Notes: generated from the letters alone by a model not told the origin. A stretch of 33,831 nucleotides of DNA from Reyranella sp. (GCA_022844015.1 JALHMO010000074.1:1-33831), one strand, 5' to 3'; positions 23,978 through 32,040 are shown, counted from the first letter of the stretch. Numbers and translations are program-made.

Positions 23978-24748
23978 CTACTGAGCCGTCATGCCTCCGT
24001 CGATCACCAGCTCGGAGCCGGTGATCCAGGACGATTCGTCAGACGCCAGGAAGAGCACGCCATTGGCGATGTCCTGGGCGGTGCCGAGCCGGCCCATCGG
24101 CGTGCGATCGATCAGTGCCTGGCGCACGGCCGGATCGCTGAAGCGCCTGTCGGTCAGCGGCGTATCGGCATAGCCCGGATGCACCGAGTTGATGCGGATG
24201 TTCTCCTTCGCGTACTGCAGCGCCGCCGACTTGGTGAAGATCGAGATGGCGCCCTTGGCGGCCGAGTAGGCTGGCGAGGTCGGGCTGCCGACGATGCCCA
24301 TGACGGACGACGTGTTGATGATCGACCCGCCACCGCCCTTGCGCATGGCCGGGATCGCCGTCCGTGTGCCCAGGAAGACTCCCTTGGCATGGACGCTCAG
24401 CTCGCGCTCCCAGACATCCACCGTGATGTCCTCGACCTTGCCGGGAACGGCGACTCCGGCATTGTTGAACAGGATGTCGAGCCGCCCGTGCTCGGCCATC
24501 ACCGCGTCCACCACTCGGGCCCAGTCCTCCTCCGACGTCACGTCGAGATGCAGGTAGCGCGCGTCGTGCCCATCGGCGCGCAGGGCAGCGGCCGAGCGCT
24601 CGCCCAGCTCGTCGCGGATATCGGTCAGCACCACCTTCGCGCCCTCCCGCGCGAACAGATGCGCCGCCGCGCCGCCGAACCCCATCAGCTCGCCCTTGAT
24701 CGCCGCCGCCGCGCCGGTCAACAGCGCCACCTTGCCCCGAAGTCGCAT
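23978..24748 (-). CDS. SDR with an enlarged glycine-loop region
   Basis: 256-residue SDR. ATG 24748 has GGGAGG upstream and gives MRLRGKVALLTGAAAA. Instead of the canonical TGxxxGxG the loop reads TGAAAAIKGELMGFGGAA: seven extra residues appear between the first TGAAA and the GFG. The rest is classical: VVLTDIRDELG (acidic, NAD-like), LFNNAGVAV (NNAG), GSIINTSSVMGIVG (Ser), YSAAKGAISIFTK (YxxxK) and INSVHPGYADTPL, with a normal C-terminus ITGSELVIDGGMTAQ. Fold and catalysis look intact, so either the loop is re-shaped or the nucleotide binds differently. It is convergent with the first SDR and has no co-oriented neighbour close by. Confidence 0.9.
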   Translation of the reverse strand: MRLRGKVALLTGAAAAIKGELMGFGGAAAHLFAREGAKVVLTDIRDELGERSAAALRADGHDARYLHLDVTSEEDWARVVDAVMAEHGRLDILFNNAGVAVPGKVEDITVDVWERELSVHAKGVFLGTRTAIPAMRKGGGGSIINTSSVMGIVGSPTSPAYSAAKGAISIFTKSAALQYAKENIRINSVHPGYADTPLTDRRFSDPAVRQALIDRTPMGRLGTAQDIANGVLFLASDESSWITGSELVIDGGMTAQ

Positions 24749-24967
24749 CCCGTCCTCCCGATTGACCATGACCACTCCATCTTCGATCGGCGGCAGGATG
24801 CGCCAAAGTGTGAGCGGCCTCCATTGTCGTCCACCTTGCGCAGGAACGCGCCACTTGAGGCGGAACAATCTTCTCCGACAGCGGCGCGCTCGCAGCCTGG
24901 CGGTCCGTCCGCTAGAATTCGCAGGTCGGAAGCGCTATTCGACCATCCACATGGTCAGGAGCATGAA

Positions 24968-25209
24968 ATGGCTGCGATCAGCTTGGCGGGCGCCAAGGCC
25001 CATCTGAGCGAGCTCGTCGATCGCGTCGCAGCGGGCGAATCGATCGACATCACCCGGCGCGGCAAGCCGGTTGCCCGGCTCACGGCCATCGCCAGGCCAC
25101 GCCAATCCATCGATGCTGCTCTGCTCCGGTCGCTGACGGCGACCATGCCGCCGCAGGCGAGAGCGCTGCCGATCTGGTGCAGGCGATGCGGGACGGCGAC
25201 CGCTCCTGA
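24968..25209 (+). pseudogene. Phd/YefM-type antitoxin, frameshifted
   Basis: From ATG 24968 the frame encodes a Phd-like antitoxin: MAAISLAGAKAHLSELVDRV, then AAGESIDITRRGKPVARLTA, both family-typical. After MPPQA, near 25157-25160, the frame becomes nonsensical (RALPIWCRRC), but the next frame reads ESAADLVQAMRDGDRS then TGA at 25207-25209, the expected acidic tail. A single-base loss near 25158 would explain this. The restored stop overlaps the toxin ATG (TGATG), which strongly supports the reconstruction. Read without correction the frame continues to about 25297. The pair is decayed together with the toxin remnant that follows. Confidence 0.75.
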
Positions 25210-25343
25210 TGCTCTAACTCGACACGTCGCTGACCCTCGCGCTCGACCAGCGGCTGGCCAAGGCCGGTCCAGTGCTCGGCATGCCGACGAAGCGTGATCC
25301 GGACCTTCGTCTGCGCCGCAATGCATGCCCGGACCGCCAATGA
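25209..25343 (+). pseudogene. VapC toxin remnant
   Basis: Starting at ATG 25209 the codons read M-L-stop-L-D-T-S-L-T, where a VapC would read MLYLDTSL: codon 3 is TAA instead of a Tyr codon. The sequence then jumps to the C-terminal part of a PIN toxin (LALDQRLAKAGPVLGMPT), so about 100 central codons are missing. The frame ends at 25343, overlapping the next gene's ATG. The gene cannot make an active toxin. It lies right after the damaged Phd antitoxin. Confidence 0.7.
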
Positions 25344-26176
25344 CCAGTGACTGGACCGACGAGCAGAACGACGCGATCGTCGCGGACTATTTCGCGATGC
25401 TCGCCGACGACGTCGGCAGGCGTCCCTACAACAAGGCCGAGCACAATCGCCGGCTGCAGGCGATAGTCGACCGGCCGCGAGGCTCGATCGAATACAAGCT
25501 TCGGAATGTCAGCGCCGTGCTCAAAGGCTTCGGGCAACCATGGATCCTCGGCTACAAGCCTGCCTTCAACTTTCAGGCATCGCTCGGTGATGCAGTGAAC
25601 CGCTGGCTCGATCGACATTCGGAATGGTTTGTACCGGTCGCGTTGATGTCAGCGAGCTCGTCGCCCGCGTTGCAGGAGCAAGCGATGCTGTGGATCGGTC
25701 CGCCACCGACGCACAGCAATGCGCCTCCGCCCGATGAGCTCGAGCAGATGTCCGAAGTCGCCCAGAAATACGACGTTGCCGGGCGCGACGCCCGAAATCG
25801 GGCACTCGGCCAGGCCGGCGAAGAGCGCGCCCTGGCCCATGAGCGCGCCAACCTGCGCGCTACCGGCCGAACCGATCTCGCCGAGCGCGTTCGTTGGGTC
25901 TCGCACCTCGATGGCGACGGTGCCGGCTATGACATCCGAAGCTTCGACGTCGACGGCAGCGATCGGTTGATCGAGGTGAAGACGACTAATGGCTGGGAGC
26001 GCACGCCGTTTCATATCACGCGCAACGAGCTGGCGGTCGCCGAGGCGTATCGCGACGATTGGCGGCTGGTACGGCTGTGGAACTTCGTGCGCGAGTCCCG
26101 GGCGTTCGAGCTGCGGCCGCCACTGGAGGCGCATGTGTCGCTGATGGCTACCAGCTATCAGGCGAGCTTCCTCTGA
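25340..26176 (+). CDS. DUF3883 domain protein, nuclease-like fold
   Basis: 278 residues from ATG 25340, which overlaps the remnant toxin's stop (ATGA); an in-frame ATG at 25325 is an alternative and neither has a clear ribosome-binding site. The N-terminal half (YNKAEHNRRLQAIVDRPRGS, then SIEYKLRNVSAVLKGFGQPW) is a conserved helical module. The C-terminal DUF3883 domain shows GQAGEERALAHERANLR, then GAGYDIRSFDVDG (about 194-206), DRLIEVKTTNGWERTPFHI (E-x-K about 212-214) and AEAYRDDWRLVRLWNFVRES. The D...ExK arrangement suits a PD-(D/E)XK-like endonuclease fold. DUF3883 proteins are often found near restriction or defence genes; catalysis is unproven. It appears intact. Confidence 0.88.
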   Translation: MTSDWTDEQNDAIVADYFAMLADDVGRRPYNKAEHNRRLQAIVDRPRGSIEYKLRNVSAVLKGFGQPWILGYKPAFNFQASLGDAVNRWLDRHSEWFVPVALMSASSSPALQEQAMLWIGPPPTHSNAPPPDELEQMSEVAQKYDVAGRDARNRALGQAGEERALAHERANLRATGRTDLAERVRWVSHLDGDGAGYDIRSFDVDGSDRLIEVKTTNGWERTPFHITRNELAVAEAYRDDWRLVRLWNFVRESRAFELRPPLEAHVSLMATSYQASFL

Positions 26177-26251
26177 GACTTCGGGCGCGCACCACGGTTG
26201 CAAAGTAACCTCCGCCATAGGCGCTCTTCTTGCCGACTACCCATCCTATGA

Positions 26252-26280
26252 AGCGCCATCGCAATGGCGCGTTCCCAGCG
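26252..26280. repeat. short relative of the 17-kb inverted repeat
   Basis: The 29 bases beginning AGCGCCATCGCAATGGCGCG match the right arm of the 16989-17160 element at 24 positions. The internal stem is conserved by paired changes (GCGCCAC with GTGGCGC there, GCGCCAT with ATGGCGC here). It lies between two convergent genes, and a more decayed half-unit may lie at about 24837-24862. Confidence 0.65.
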
Positions 26281-26288
26281 GTGGCGTC

Positions 26289-27098
26289 TCACGGCGTCGG
26301 CACGCCGATGGCCTCGAGCCGCGCATGGGCGCGGCCGGCGCGCGCCTTCAGGCCATCGAGATAAGTGCTGACCTCTGTGCCGGGCAGGTTCAGCACCTTG
26401 CACCCGAGCCGCCAGTACTCCTCGATCTGCGCTTCGGTTTCCGCCGACCCTCGCGCAAGCTTGCCGTGCGCTGTGCTGGCTTTCGCGATCCGGCGCACGG
26501 CCGCCTTGAACGTCGGGTGCTCGAGCTGGAGATGGACGCCCAGCCGGGCGCTCAGGTCGGAGTGGCCGTAGGCGATCATGTCAATGCCCTCGACGGCCGC
26601 GATCGCCTCGACGTTCTCCAGGCCCTCGAGCGATTCGATCGAGACGCAGACGATCACGTTGGCATTGGCCCACGGCGCATACTCCGTCGCGTGACGGGCA
26701 CCATGGCTCCGGTACCCGGTGTGCATGCCCTGCCCCGAGATGCCGCGATGGCCCACCGGCGGGTACTTCGCCTCCCGCACGATCGCGCGCGCTTCCCCGA
26801 CGCTGTCGACCTCCGAGACCTGGATGCCCATGATCCCCTGGTCGAGGATCGCCGGGATCAGATGCGTCGAGGATTTGTGGAGGCGCACGATCGCCGAGAC
26901 GTCGGTGGCCTGGAACCACCCGGCGAGGTTGGCGATCGTCGGGAGGTCGAAGGCGCCGTGCTCGTGGTCGATCATGCAGTAGTCGAAGCCCGCAGCCTCG
27001 ATGATCCATGGCACCCCGCGCGAGGCGAACTCCTTGAGCCCCGTGCCCAACGCGGCCCGCCCCTCCCGCACCGCCCGCCGTATGCTGTTGTCTTTCAT
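26289..27098 (-). CDS. HpcH/HpaI-type class II aldolase
   Basis: 269-residue class II pyruvate-type aldolase, family of 4-hydroxy-2-oxo-heptanedioate aldolase (HpaI). Visible hallmarks are GFDYCMIDHEHGAFD (about 37-51), AIVRLHKS (substrate Arg), the segment ILDQGIMGIQVSEVDSVGEA, YPPVGHRGISGQGM, and the metal ligands: Glu in CVSIESLEGLENV and Asp in GHSDLSARLG (HpaI has GPADLSA). ATG 27098 has GGGTGGA about 8 bases upstream; the open frame above it has no family match. It would cleave a 4-hydroxy-2-oxoacid to pyruvate (or similar) plus an aldehyde. It is divergent from the VOC/SDR pair, with about 170 bases between them, suggesting joint regulation of an aromatic or ring-cleavage route. Confidence 0.88.
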   Translation of the reverse strand: MKDNSIRRAVREGRAALGTGLKEFASRGVPWIIEAAGFDYCMIDHEHGAFDLPTIANLAGWFQATDVSAIVRLHKSSTHLIPAILDQGIMGIQVSEVDSVGEARAIVREAKYPPVGHRGISGQGMHTGYRSHGARHATEYAPWANANVIVCVSIESLEGLENVEAIAAVEGIDMIAYGHSDLSARLGVHLQLEHPTFKAAVRRIAKASTAHGKLARGSAETEAQIEEYWRLGCKVLNLPGTEVSTYLDGLKARAGRAHARLEAIGVPTP

Positions 27099-27270
27099 GG
27101 ATCGTATCCACCCTGCGTGAGCATGTATTGCCTCCCATCCGTCGATGCCACCGCTGCGAGACCGCGCAACGAGAACCCGGACACTTCTTGCGGCTTTGAT
27201 CCGGATCAACGACAATAGCGCCAGAAGCGGGCCTGCTCGCGCGCAATTCCCGGCGCAGGAAGGAACGAAG

Positions 27271-27792
27271 ATGAGCTTTCGGCCGAAATATCTCGCCCAT
27301 GTGAACGTCTATGTGCGCGACGTCGAACGCTCGCACGCCTGGTACTCGGATCTGCTCGGCCTTCACACCAACGATCATCGCCCCGGCCGGGCTGCTTTCC
27401 TGACGGCCGACGAGGACCAGTCTCACGAGCTTGCGCTGATCCAGGTCGGGGCCGAAGCGCCCCTCCAGGAACGGGGCCAGGTCGGGCTCAATCACATGGC
27501 CTGGCGTGTCGAGAGCCTCGACGACCTGAAGGAATTCTATGGGCGCCTGAAGGACAAGGGCGTGCCGATCGGAAGCGTGGTCGACCACGGGATCTCGCTC
27601 GGCATCTACTTTCGCGATCCCGACGGCAACGGCATCGAGGTCTATTACGAGCTGCCTCGCGCGCAGTGGCCGCGACAGGAGCGGATCTTCGCCGCGGACA
27701 TGGTTGGCCGAGGGCTGTTTCCCGGGCCGTGGGACGCGGAGGTCAAGCCGCGCCAGGCGGCCACGGCCGCCGCTGCTGCCGGCGTGCGATGA
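27271..27792 (+). CDS. VOC-family protein (extradiol dioxygenase/glyoxalase-like)
   Basis: 173-residue vicinal-oxygen-chelate protein with two beta-alpha-beta-beta-beta modules. The metal triad typical of type I extradiol dioxygenases and glyoxalases is present: His10 in YLAHVNVYVRD, His75 in VGLNHMAWRV, Glu123 in GNGIEVYYELP. The C-terminal tail (about 130-173) is longer than in minimal members. ATG 27271 has AGGAAGGA 7 bases upstream. It is followed 67 bases later by an SDR on the same strand. With the divergent HpaI-type aldolase this fits a ring-cleavage route (catechol-like), but a detoxification glyoxalase cannot be excluded. Confidence 0.87.
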   Translation: MSFRPKYLAHVNVYVRDVERSHAWYSDLLGLHTNDHRPGRAAFLTADEDQSHELALIQVGAEAPLQERGQVGLNHMAWRVESLDDLKEFYGRLKDKGVPIGSVVDHGISLGIYFRDPDGNGIEVYYELPRAQWPRQERIFAADMVGRGLFPGPWDAEVKPRQAATAAAAAGVR

Positions 27793-27859
27793 TCGCGAGA
27801 GACAACGGAACCATCCTCCTTCGCGAACGGCGCGGCCCGATCGACCAGGGGACGAACCG

Positions 27860-28831
27860 ATGAAAGAACTCTCCGGCAGGATTGCCGTCGTGACCGGCGG
27901 CGGCTCGGGGATGGGACGCGAGCTGGTGCGCCTGCTGGTCGCCGAGGGCTGCCATGTCGCCATGTGCGACGTCTCGATGAATGGCATGGCGGAGACACGG
28001 CGCCAGTGCGAGGCGACGGGGCTGCCACAGGGCCTGCGCGTCACCGCGCATCTCGCTGACGTGTCCAGCGACGCAGACGTGAGGCGCTTTCGCGACGAAG
28101 CCGCAGACCGGCACGCCACCGACCGCATCCATCTGCTGTTCAACAATGCCGGCATCGGTGGCGGCGGCAGCATGATCGCCAACAGCCGGGACGAGTGGGA
28201 GCGCACCTTCGACATCTGCTGGGGCGGCGTCTACCTCGCCACCCGCACGTTCCTGCCCCTGCTGCAGGCGGCGGACGAAGGGCACATCGTCAACACCAGC
28301 AGCATGAACGGCTTCTGGGCCTCGATCGGCCCCGGCGCACCGCACACCGCCTATTCGGCGGCGAAGTTCGCGGTGAAGGGATTCTCCGAGGCCCTGATGA
28401 CCGATCTCCGGCTGAATGCCCCGCACATCAAGGTCTCGGTCGTCATGCCCGGGCACATCGGCACCGGCTTCCGCACCAACTCGCTGAAGGTCCAGACCGG
28501 CAACGATTCGGACGAGCTGGACGCCCGGCAGATCGCCCAGGCCCGCGCCCGGCTCACCTCGATGGGCAGGGACGCCGCGGCGATGTCCGACGACGAGATC
28601 AAGGCCATGCTCGCCGAACGCGCCCGGCGTTTCCTGACGGATGCGCCGACCAGCGCGGCCGAGGCGGCCAGGATCATCCTGGACGGCGTCAAGGCGGACC
28701 GGTGGCGCATCCTGGTCGGATCGGACGCGCACCTGATGGACCGAATGGTGCGCGACGACCCCGAGCATGCCTACGAGGAACAGTTCTTCGAGCGCTTCGC
28801 CACCGAAGCCGGCTGGCATCCCGGACGCTGA
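27860..28831 (+). CDS. SDR family oxidoreductase
   Basis: 323-residue SDR, longer than the classical 250. Cofactor loop VTGGGSGMGRELV (about 11-23), acidic VAMCDVSM favouring NAD, LLFNNAGIGGG (NNAG), IVNTSSMNGFW (Ser), AYSAAKFAVKGFSE (YxxxK), and VSVVMPGHIGTGF, which has MPG where VRVxxVxPG is usual. A C-terminal extension with LLAERARRFLTDAPTSAA style helices and DGVKADRWRILVGSDAHLMD is shared with other long SDRs of this group. ATG 27860 has AGGGGA 7 bases upstream. It is downstream of the VOC gene and likely co-transcribed. Substrate unknown. Confidence 0.9.
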   Translation: MKELSGRIAVVTGGGSGMGRELVRLLVAEGCHVAMCDVSMNGMAETRRQCEATGLPQGLRVTAHLADVSSDADVRRFRDEAADRHATDRIHLLFNNAGIGGGGSMIANSRDEWERTFDICWGGVYLATRTFLPLLQAADEGHIVNTSSMNGFWASIGPGAPHTAYSAAKFAVKGFSEALMTDLRLNAPHIKVSVVMPGHIGTGFRTNSLKVQTGNDSDELDARQIAQARARLTSMGRDAAAMSDDEIKAMLAERARRFLTDAPTSAAEAARIILDGVKADRWRILVGSDAHLMDRMVRDDPEHAYEEQFFERFATEAGWHPGR

Positions 28832-28872
28832 GGCCGCTGCTCGTTCGCGACGTCGGCGCGACTGGAGAGGGG

Positions 28873-29036
28873 TCTTCTTTGGCTGAAGCACCAAAGTAAG
28901 TCCTCACCCTGAGGAGCCACGCGCAGCGTGGCGTCTCGAAGGGGAGCGACCGACGGATGCCAGCCCACCCTTCGAGACGCGGCCTGCGGCCGCTCCTCGG
29001 GTTAAGGTCGTTGCTTGGTGCTCCAACCAAGGAAGA
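28873..29036. repeat. 164-bp MITE-like element with 22-bp terminal inverted repeats
   Basis: Left end TCTTCTTTGGCTGAAGCACC (starting 28873) and the inverse of the right end (TCTTCCTTGGTTGGAGCACC) differ at only three positions in this stretch. Inside lie inverted pairs GCGTCTCGAAGGG (28931-28943) with CCCTTCGAGACGC (28968-28980) and CCTGAGGAGC with GCTCCTCGGG. No ORF is seen. It fills the 248-base gap between the SDR stop and the MBL-fold gene stop. Confidence 0.85.
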
Positions 29037-29079
29037 TCGCGTGAGACGGTTGCCTGCCTCGGCCATGCACCTTCGCCCT

Positions 29080-29955
29080 CTATCCTTTCACGTACTCCAG
29101 GCGGAAGCCGTCGCCCCAGCGCTTGATATGGCCGACAGAGGGCGACGGGAAGTGCATGGTGCAGCACAGCGTGTCGGTGTCGCAGTAGCGCTCGAGGAAG
29201 CCCCGGCGCGTGCGGACGGCCTGGTCGCGGTCGGTATCGACGCGCATGACAAGGTCGGGATAGCGGGCCTGGATCGGCGAATGGATCAGATCCCCGGTGA
29301 ACACCGCGGCGTCGGAGCCCTTGCCGGCACAGACCGCAAAATGGTCGGGCGTGTGGCCCGGGGTCGGGCTCAAGCGGACATGGTCGTTGAGCGCATGATC
29401 GCTGGCGACCAAGTCGGCCCGGTTGGCCTCGATGATCGGCAGCACGCTGTCGGTGATCTGGTCGAGCGGCGTCTTCTGATGGATCTCGCTCCAGTAGGTG
29501 TATTCCTTCTTCGAGAACAGGTAGCGCGCCTTGGGGAACGTCGGGACCCAGCGTCCGTTTTCCAGACGCGTGTTCCAGCCGACGTGATCGCCGTGCAGAT
29601 GCGTGCACATCACGAAATCGATGTCCTCGACCCCGAGGCCGGCGGCCTTCAGCGCCGTCATCCAGTTGGGGTCGGTCTTCTTGTTCCAGGTCGGCCTCAG
29701 CGGGAAGTTCTTGTCGTTGCCGATGCAGCTGTCGAACAGAATGTTATGGTGCGGCGTCTTCACGACATACGACTGGAAGCACAGCACGACATTCCCGCTC
29801 GCGCTGTCGTAGCCGCCTGGCGCCAGCCAGGAGAGATTCTCGCCGAGGGTCTCTTTCGACAGTGTCGGCAGGAAATCGAGCATCGGCGTGAAGCCCGCCT
29901 CCTGCTCGACGATGCGGTGGATGGTCATGTCGTTGACGGAAAAGCTGGTGCGCAT
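29080..29955 (-). CDS. MBL-fold metallohydrolase
   Basis: 291-residue metallo-beta-lactamase-fold hydrolase. The zinc motif THLHGDH is at 118-124, preceded by the strand FVMCTHLH. Later zinc ligands are in SPTPGHTPDHFAV (His), VFTGDLIHSP (Asp) and the late MHFPSPSVGHI (His). The N-terminal MRTSFSVNDMTIHRIVEQEA and the sequence FLPTLSKETLGENLSWLAPG are typical of a widespread proteobacterial lactonase-like subgroup. ATG 29955 has GAGGAG about 9 bases upstream. No signal peptide. It is divergent from the phosphoesterase, with 216 bases between them. Lactone or ester cleavage is the likely role. Confidence 0.9.
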   Translation of the reverse strand: MRTSFSVNDMTIHRIVEQEAGFTPMLDFLPTLSKETLGENLSWLAPGGYDSASGNVVLCFQSYVVKTPHHNILFDSCIGNDKNFPLRPTWNKKTDPNWMTALKAAGLGVEDIDFVMCTHLHGDHVGWNTRLENGRWVPTFPKARYLFSKKEYTYWSEIHQKTPLDQITDSVLPIIEANRADLVASDHALNDHVRLSPTPGHTPDHFAVCAGKGSDAAVFTGDLIHSPIQARYPDLVMRVDTDRDQAVRTRRGFLERYCDTDTLCCTMHFPSPSVGHIKRWGDGFRLEYVKG

Positions 29956-30171
29956 GGCTGGCGTCTCCTCACCCGGTAGGCTAGCTCGATTTGCCGGACC
30001 ATCGTAGCGCGGCCCGGAGCCGATGACGAACGGCGCCTTTGGACGCTTTCGCACGCGGAGCAGGATTGCTTCAAGATCATTGCTGAACGCCCGCGCGACG
30101 ATACACTTCGTGCGCCCGGCAACGGGCGGAGAACAATCGATGCCGCGCGCAAATCGAACCAGAGGCTCCTG

Positions 30172-30777
30172 TTGAAGCTCGGCATCGTCTCCGACCTGCA
30201 CTGCAACATCGACGGCCTCGATCGGGCCCTGGAGGCCATGGGCCCGATCGAGGCCCTGCTCTGCCTCGGCGACAGCATCTACGAGTACAGCTTCTCCAAC
30301 CCCGTGATCCGCCGGCTGCGCGAGCTCGACGCCCTCACCATCCTGGGCAACCACGAGGAAATCTTCCTCGGCGCGTCCGGCACGCGGGCGCGCTCCCGGC
30401 CGGACATCGACCCATCCCTGCTCGACTGGCTTGCCGGGCAGCCGCATCGGCGCGAGCTCGGGATCGGCGGCAAGCGTATCCTGATGGTGCACTCGACACC
30501 TTGGGAACCGCGCGGCGCCTATATCATTCCCACCAGCTCCCAGCTGGAGCGCTTCGCCGAGGCCGACGCCGACATCGTGCTCTACGGCCATACCCACCAG
30601 CAGGTCGTCCGGCGCGTCGGCCGGGTGCTGGTGGTCAACCCCGGCTCGGCCGGCGAGGGCCGCGACCCGCGCAACGGCCGCCAGCTGAGCTGCGCCGTGC
30701 TCGACACGGCGACGGAAGAGGTCGTCGTGCACGACTTTCCGGCGCAGCCCATCGACCGTCAGGCCACGCCCGGATGA
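30172..30777 (+). CDS. calcineurin-like metallophosphoesterase (YfcE/MJ0936-like)
   Basis: 201 residues if read from TTG 30172, with GAGG 6 bases upstream; no in-frame ATG upstream fits and the family starts just here (MKLGIVSDLHCNIDGL). The full metal set is present: DLH near 8-10, GDSIYE (about 34), GNHEE (about 59), VHSTPW and YGHTHQQ, then VNPGSAGEGRDP as in YfcE-type proteins. It should hydrolyse phosphodiesters such as small nucleotides or p-nitrophenyl-type substrates, in the cytoplasm. A stretch of 115 bases separates it from the next gene on the same strand. Confidence 0.88.
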   Translation: MKLGIVSDLHCNIDGLDRALEAMGPIEALLCLGDSIYEYSFSNPVIRRLRELDALTILGNHEEIFLGASGTRARSRPDIDPSLLDWLAGQPHRRELGIGGKRILMVHSTPWEPRGAYIIPTSSQLERFAEADADIVLYGHTHQQVVRRVGRVLVVNPGSAGEGRDPRNGRQLSCAVLDTATEEVVVHDFPAQPIDRQATPG

Positions 30778-30892
30778 TCGAGAGGATGACTACTCGGCCG
30801 CGTCACTCCTACTCGATGATCGACGGGATCGAGGTCGCGCTGGCCTCGCCGCGACACCGGTAGAGTCGAGATTTCGCGGAGCAGGAGACACC

Positions 30893-32026
30893 ATGCCGAC
30901 CGTTCATGCGCAAGTACAGAAAGCGCGCGATCTCATGCCCCTGATTGCCGCGGCTTCGGACGAGCACGACAGGATCCGCGAACTCACCAAGCCCGTCGTC
31001 GATGCCCTGGTCGATGGCGGGTTCTTTACCATGCTGAAGACGAGGTCCGTCGGCGGAATGGAGTTGAAGCCCTCGATCTTCGCCCAGGTGACCGAGGCGC
31101 TCGCCCAGGCGGATGGGTCCACCGGGTGGGTGGTGTGCCAAAGCAACGGCTGCTCGACCACGAGCGCCTATCTCCCTCCGAGCATTGCCGAGGAGATATT
31201 CGGCAGGCCGGAAGGGATCGTCGCCTGGGGACCTCCCGGGTCGCCATACGAGGCCATACCGGTGGAAGGCGGGTACCGCATCACCGGAAAGTGGCGTTTC
31301 ATGAGCGGCAGCCAGAACGCCACCTGGCTTGGCGCGCATCTGCGGGTTGCCGGCACCAGGGAAACGAAGACCTTCCTGTATCCCAAGTCGAGCGCCACGT
31401 TCCACGATATCTGGCACACGCTGGGACTGCGCGGCACGGCCAGCAACGAGTACTCCGTCGACGATCTGTTCATTCCGCACGAGCGCGCCATCTATCGCGA
31501 CGGTGCGCGCGACCGTCGGAGCGACAGCCCGCTCTATCGCTTCACCAGCACGCAGCTCTATTCGATCGGGTTCGGTGGCGTCGCCCTCGGCATTGCCCGC
31601 GCCACGATGGACGCGTTCCTGGCCCTGCCGCGGGAAAAGACCCGCCGCGGCGCGGGCAAGCCGATGGTGGAGAACAACGTCGTCCAGTCGCACGTGGCAC
31701 AGTGCGAGGCGAGCTGGCGGTCCGCGCGCTATTTCCTTCACGCTGCGGCGGACGAAGCCTTGGAAACGATCGAGGAACAGGGCGAGATGAACCTGGATCA
31801 ACGCACCCGCCTGCGCCTCGCCTCCACCTGGGCCATTCAATCGTCACGAGAGATCGTCAACACGCTGTTTCACGATTGCGGCTCGATCGCGGTGTTCGAG
31901 GAAAATCCGTTCGAGCGCCGCCTGCGCGACATCGACACGGTCGCCCAACAGGGCCAGGGGCGCATCCTGCACTACGAGACGGTCGGCCAGGTCATGCTCG
32001 GCGTGTCGCCGGAGAATGTCTTCTAG
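30893..32026 (+). CDS. acyl-CoA-dehydrogenase-fold flavin monooxygenase (HsaA-like)
   Basis: 377-residue protein of the acyl-CoA dehydrogenase superfamily, group D flavin monooxygenases (HsaA, HpaB-related, DszC-like), which use FMNH2/FADH2 supplied by a separate reductase. Hallmarks are the N-terminal helix bundle (LMPLIAAASDEHDRIRELTK), MELKPSIFAQVTEALAQADG with STGWVVCQS, the central beta domain GGYRITGKWRFMSGSQNATW, TLGLRGTASNEYSVDDLFIP and the C-terminal LFHDCGSIAVFEENPFERRL. The dehydrogenase catalytic base motif is absent, which favours monooxygenation. ATG 30893 has CAGGAG 7 bases upstream. It may hydroxylate an aromatic or steroid-like ring. No reductase gene adjoins it. Confidence 0.9.
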   Translation: MPTVHAQVQKARDLMPLIAAASDEHDRIRELTKPVVDALVDGGFFTMLKTRSVGGMELKPSIFAQVTEALAQADGSTGWVVCQSNGCSTTSAYLPPSIAEEIFGRPEGIVAWGPPGSPYEAIPVEGGYRITGKWRFMSGSQNATWLGAHLRVAGTRETKTFLYPKSSATFHDIWHTLGLRGTASNEYSVDDLFIPHERAIYRDGARDRRSDSPLYRFTSTQLYSIGFGGVALGIARATMDAFLALPREKTRRGAGKPMVENNVVQSHVAQCEASWRSARYFLHAAADEALETIEEQGEMNLDQRTRLRLASTWAIQSSREIVNTLFHDCGSIAVFEENPFERRLRDIDTVAQQGQGRILHYETVGQVMLGVSPENVF

Positions 32027-32040
32027 AGCATGGGCGACCG

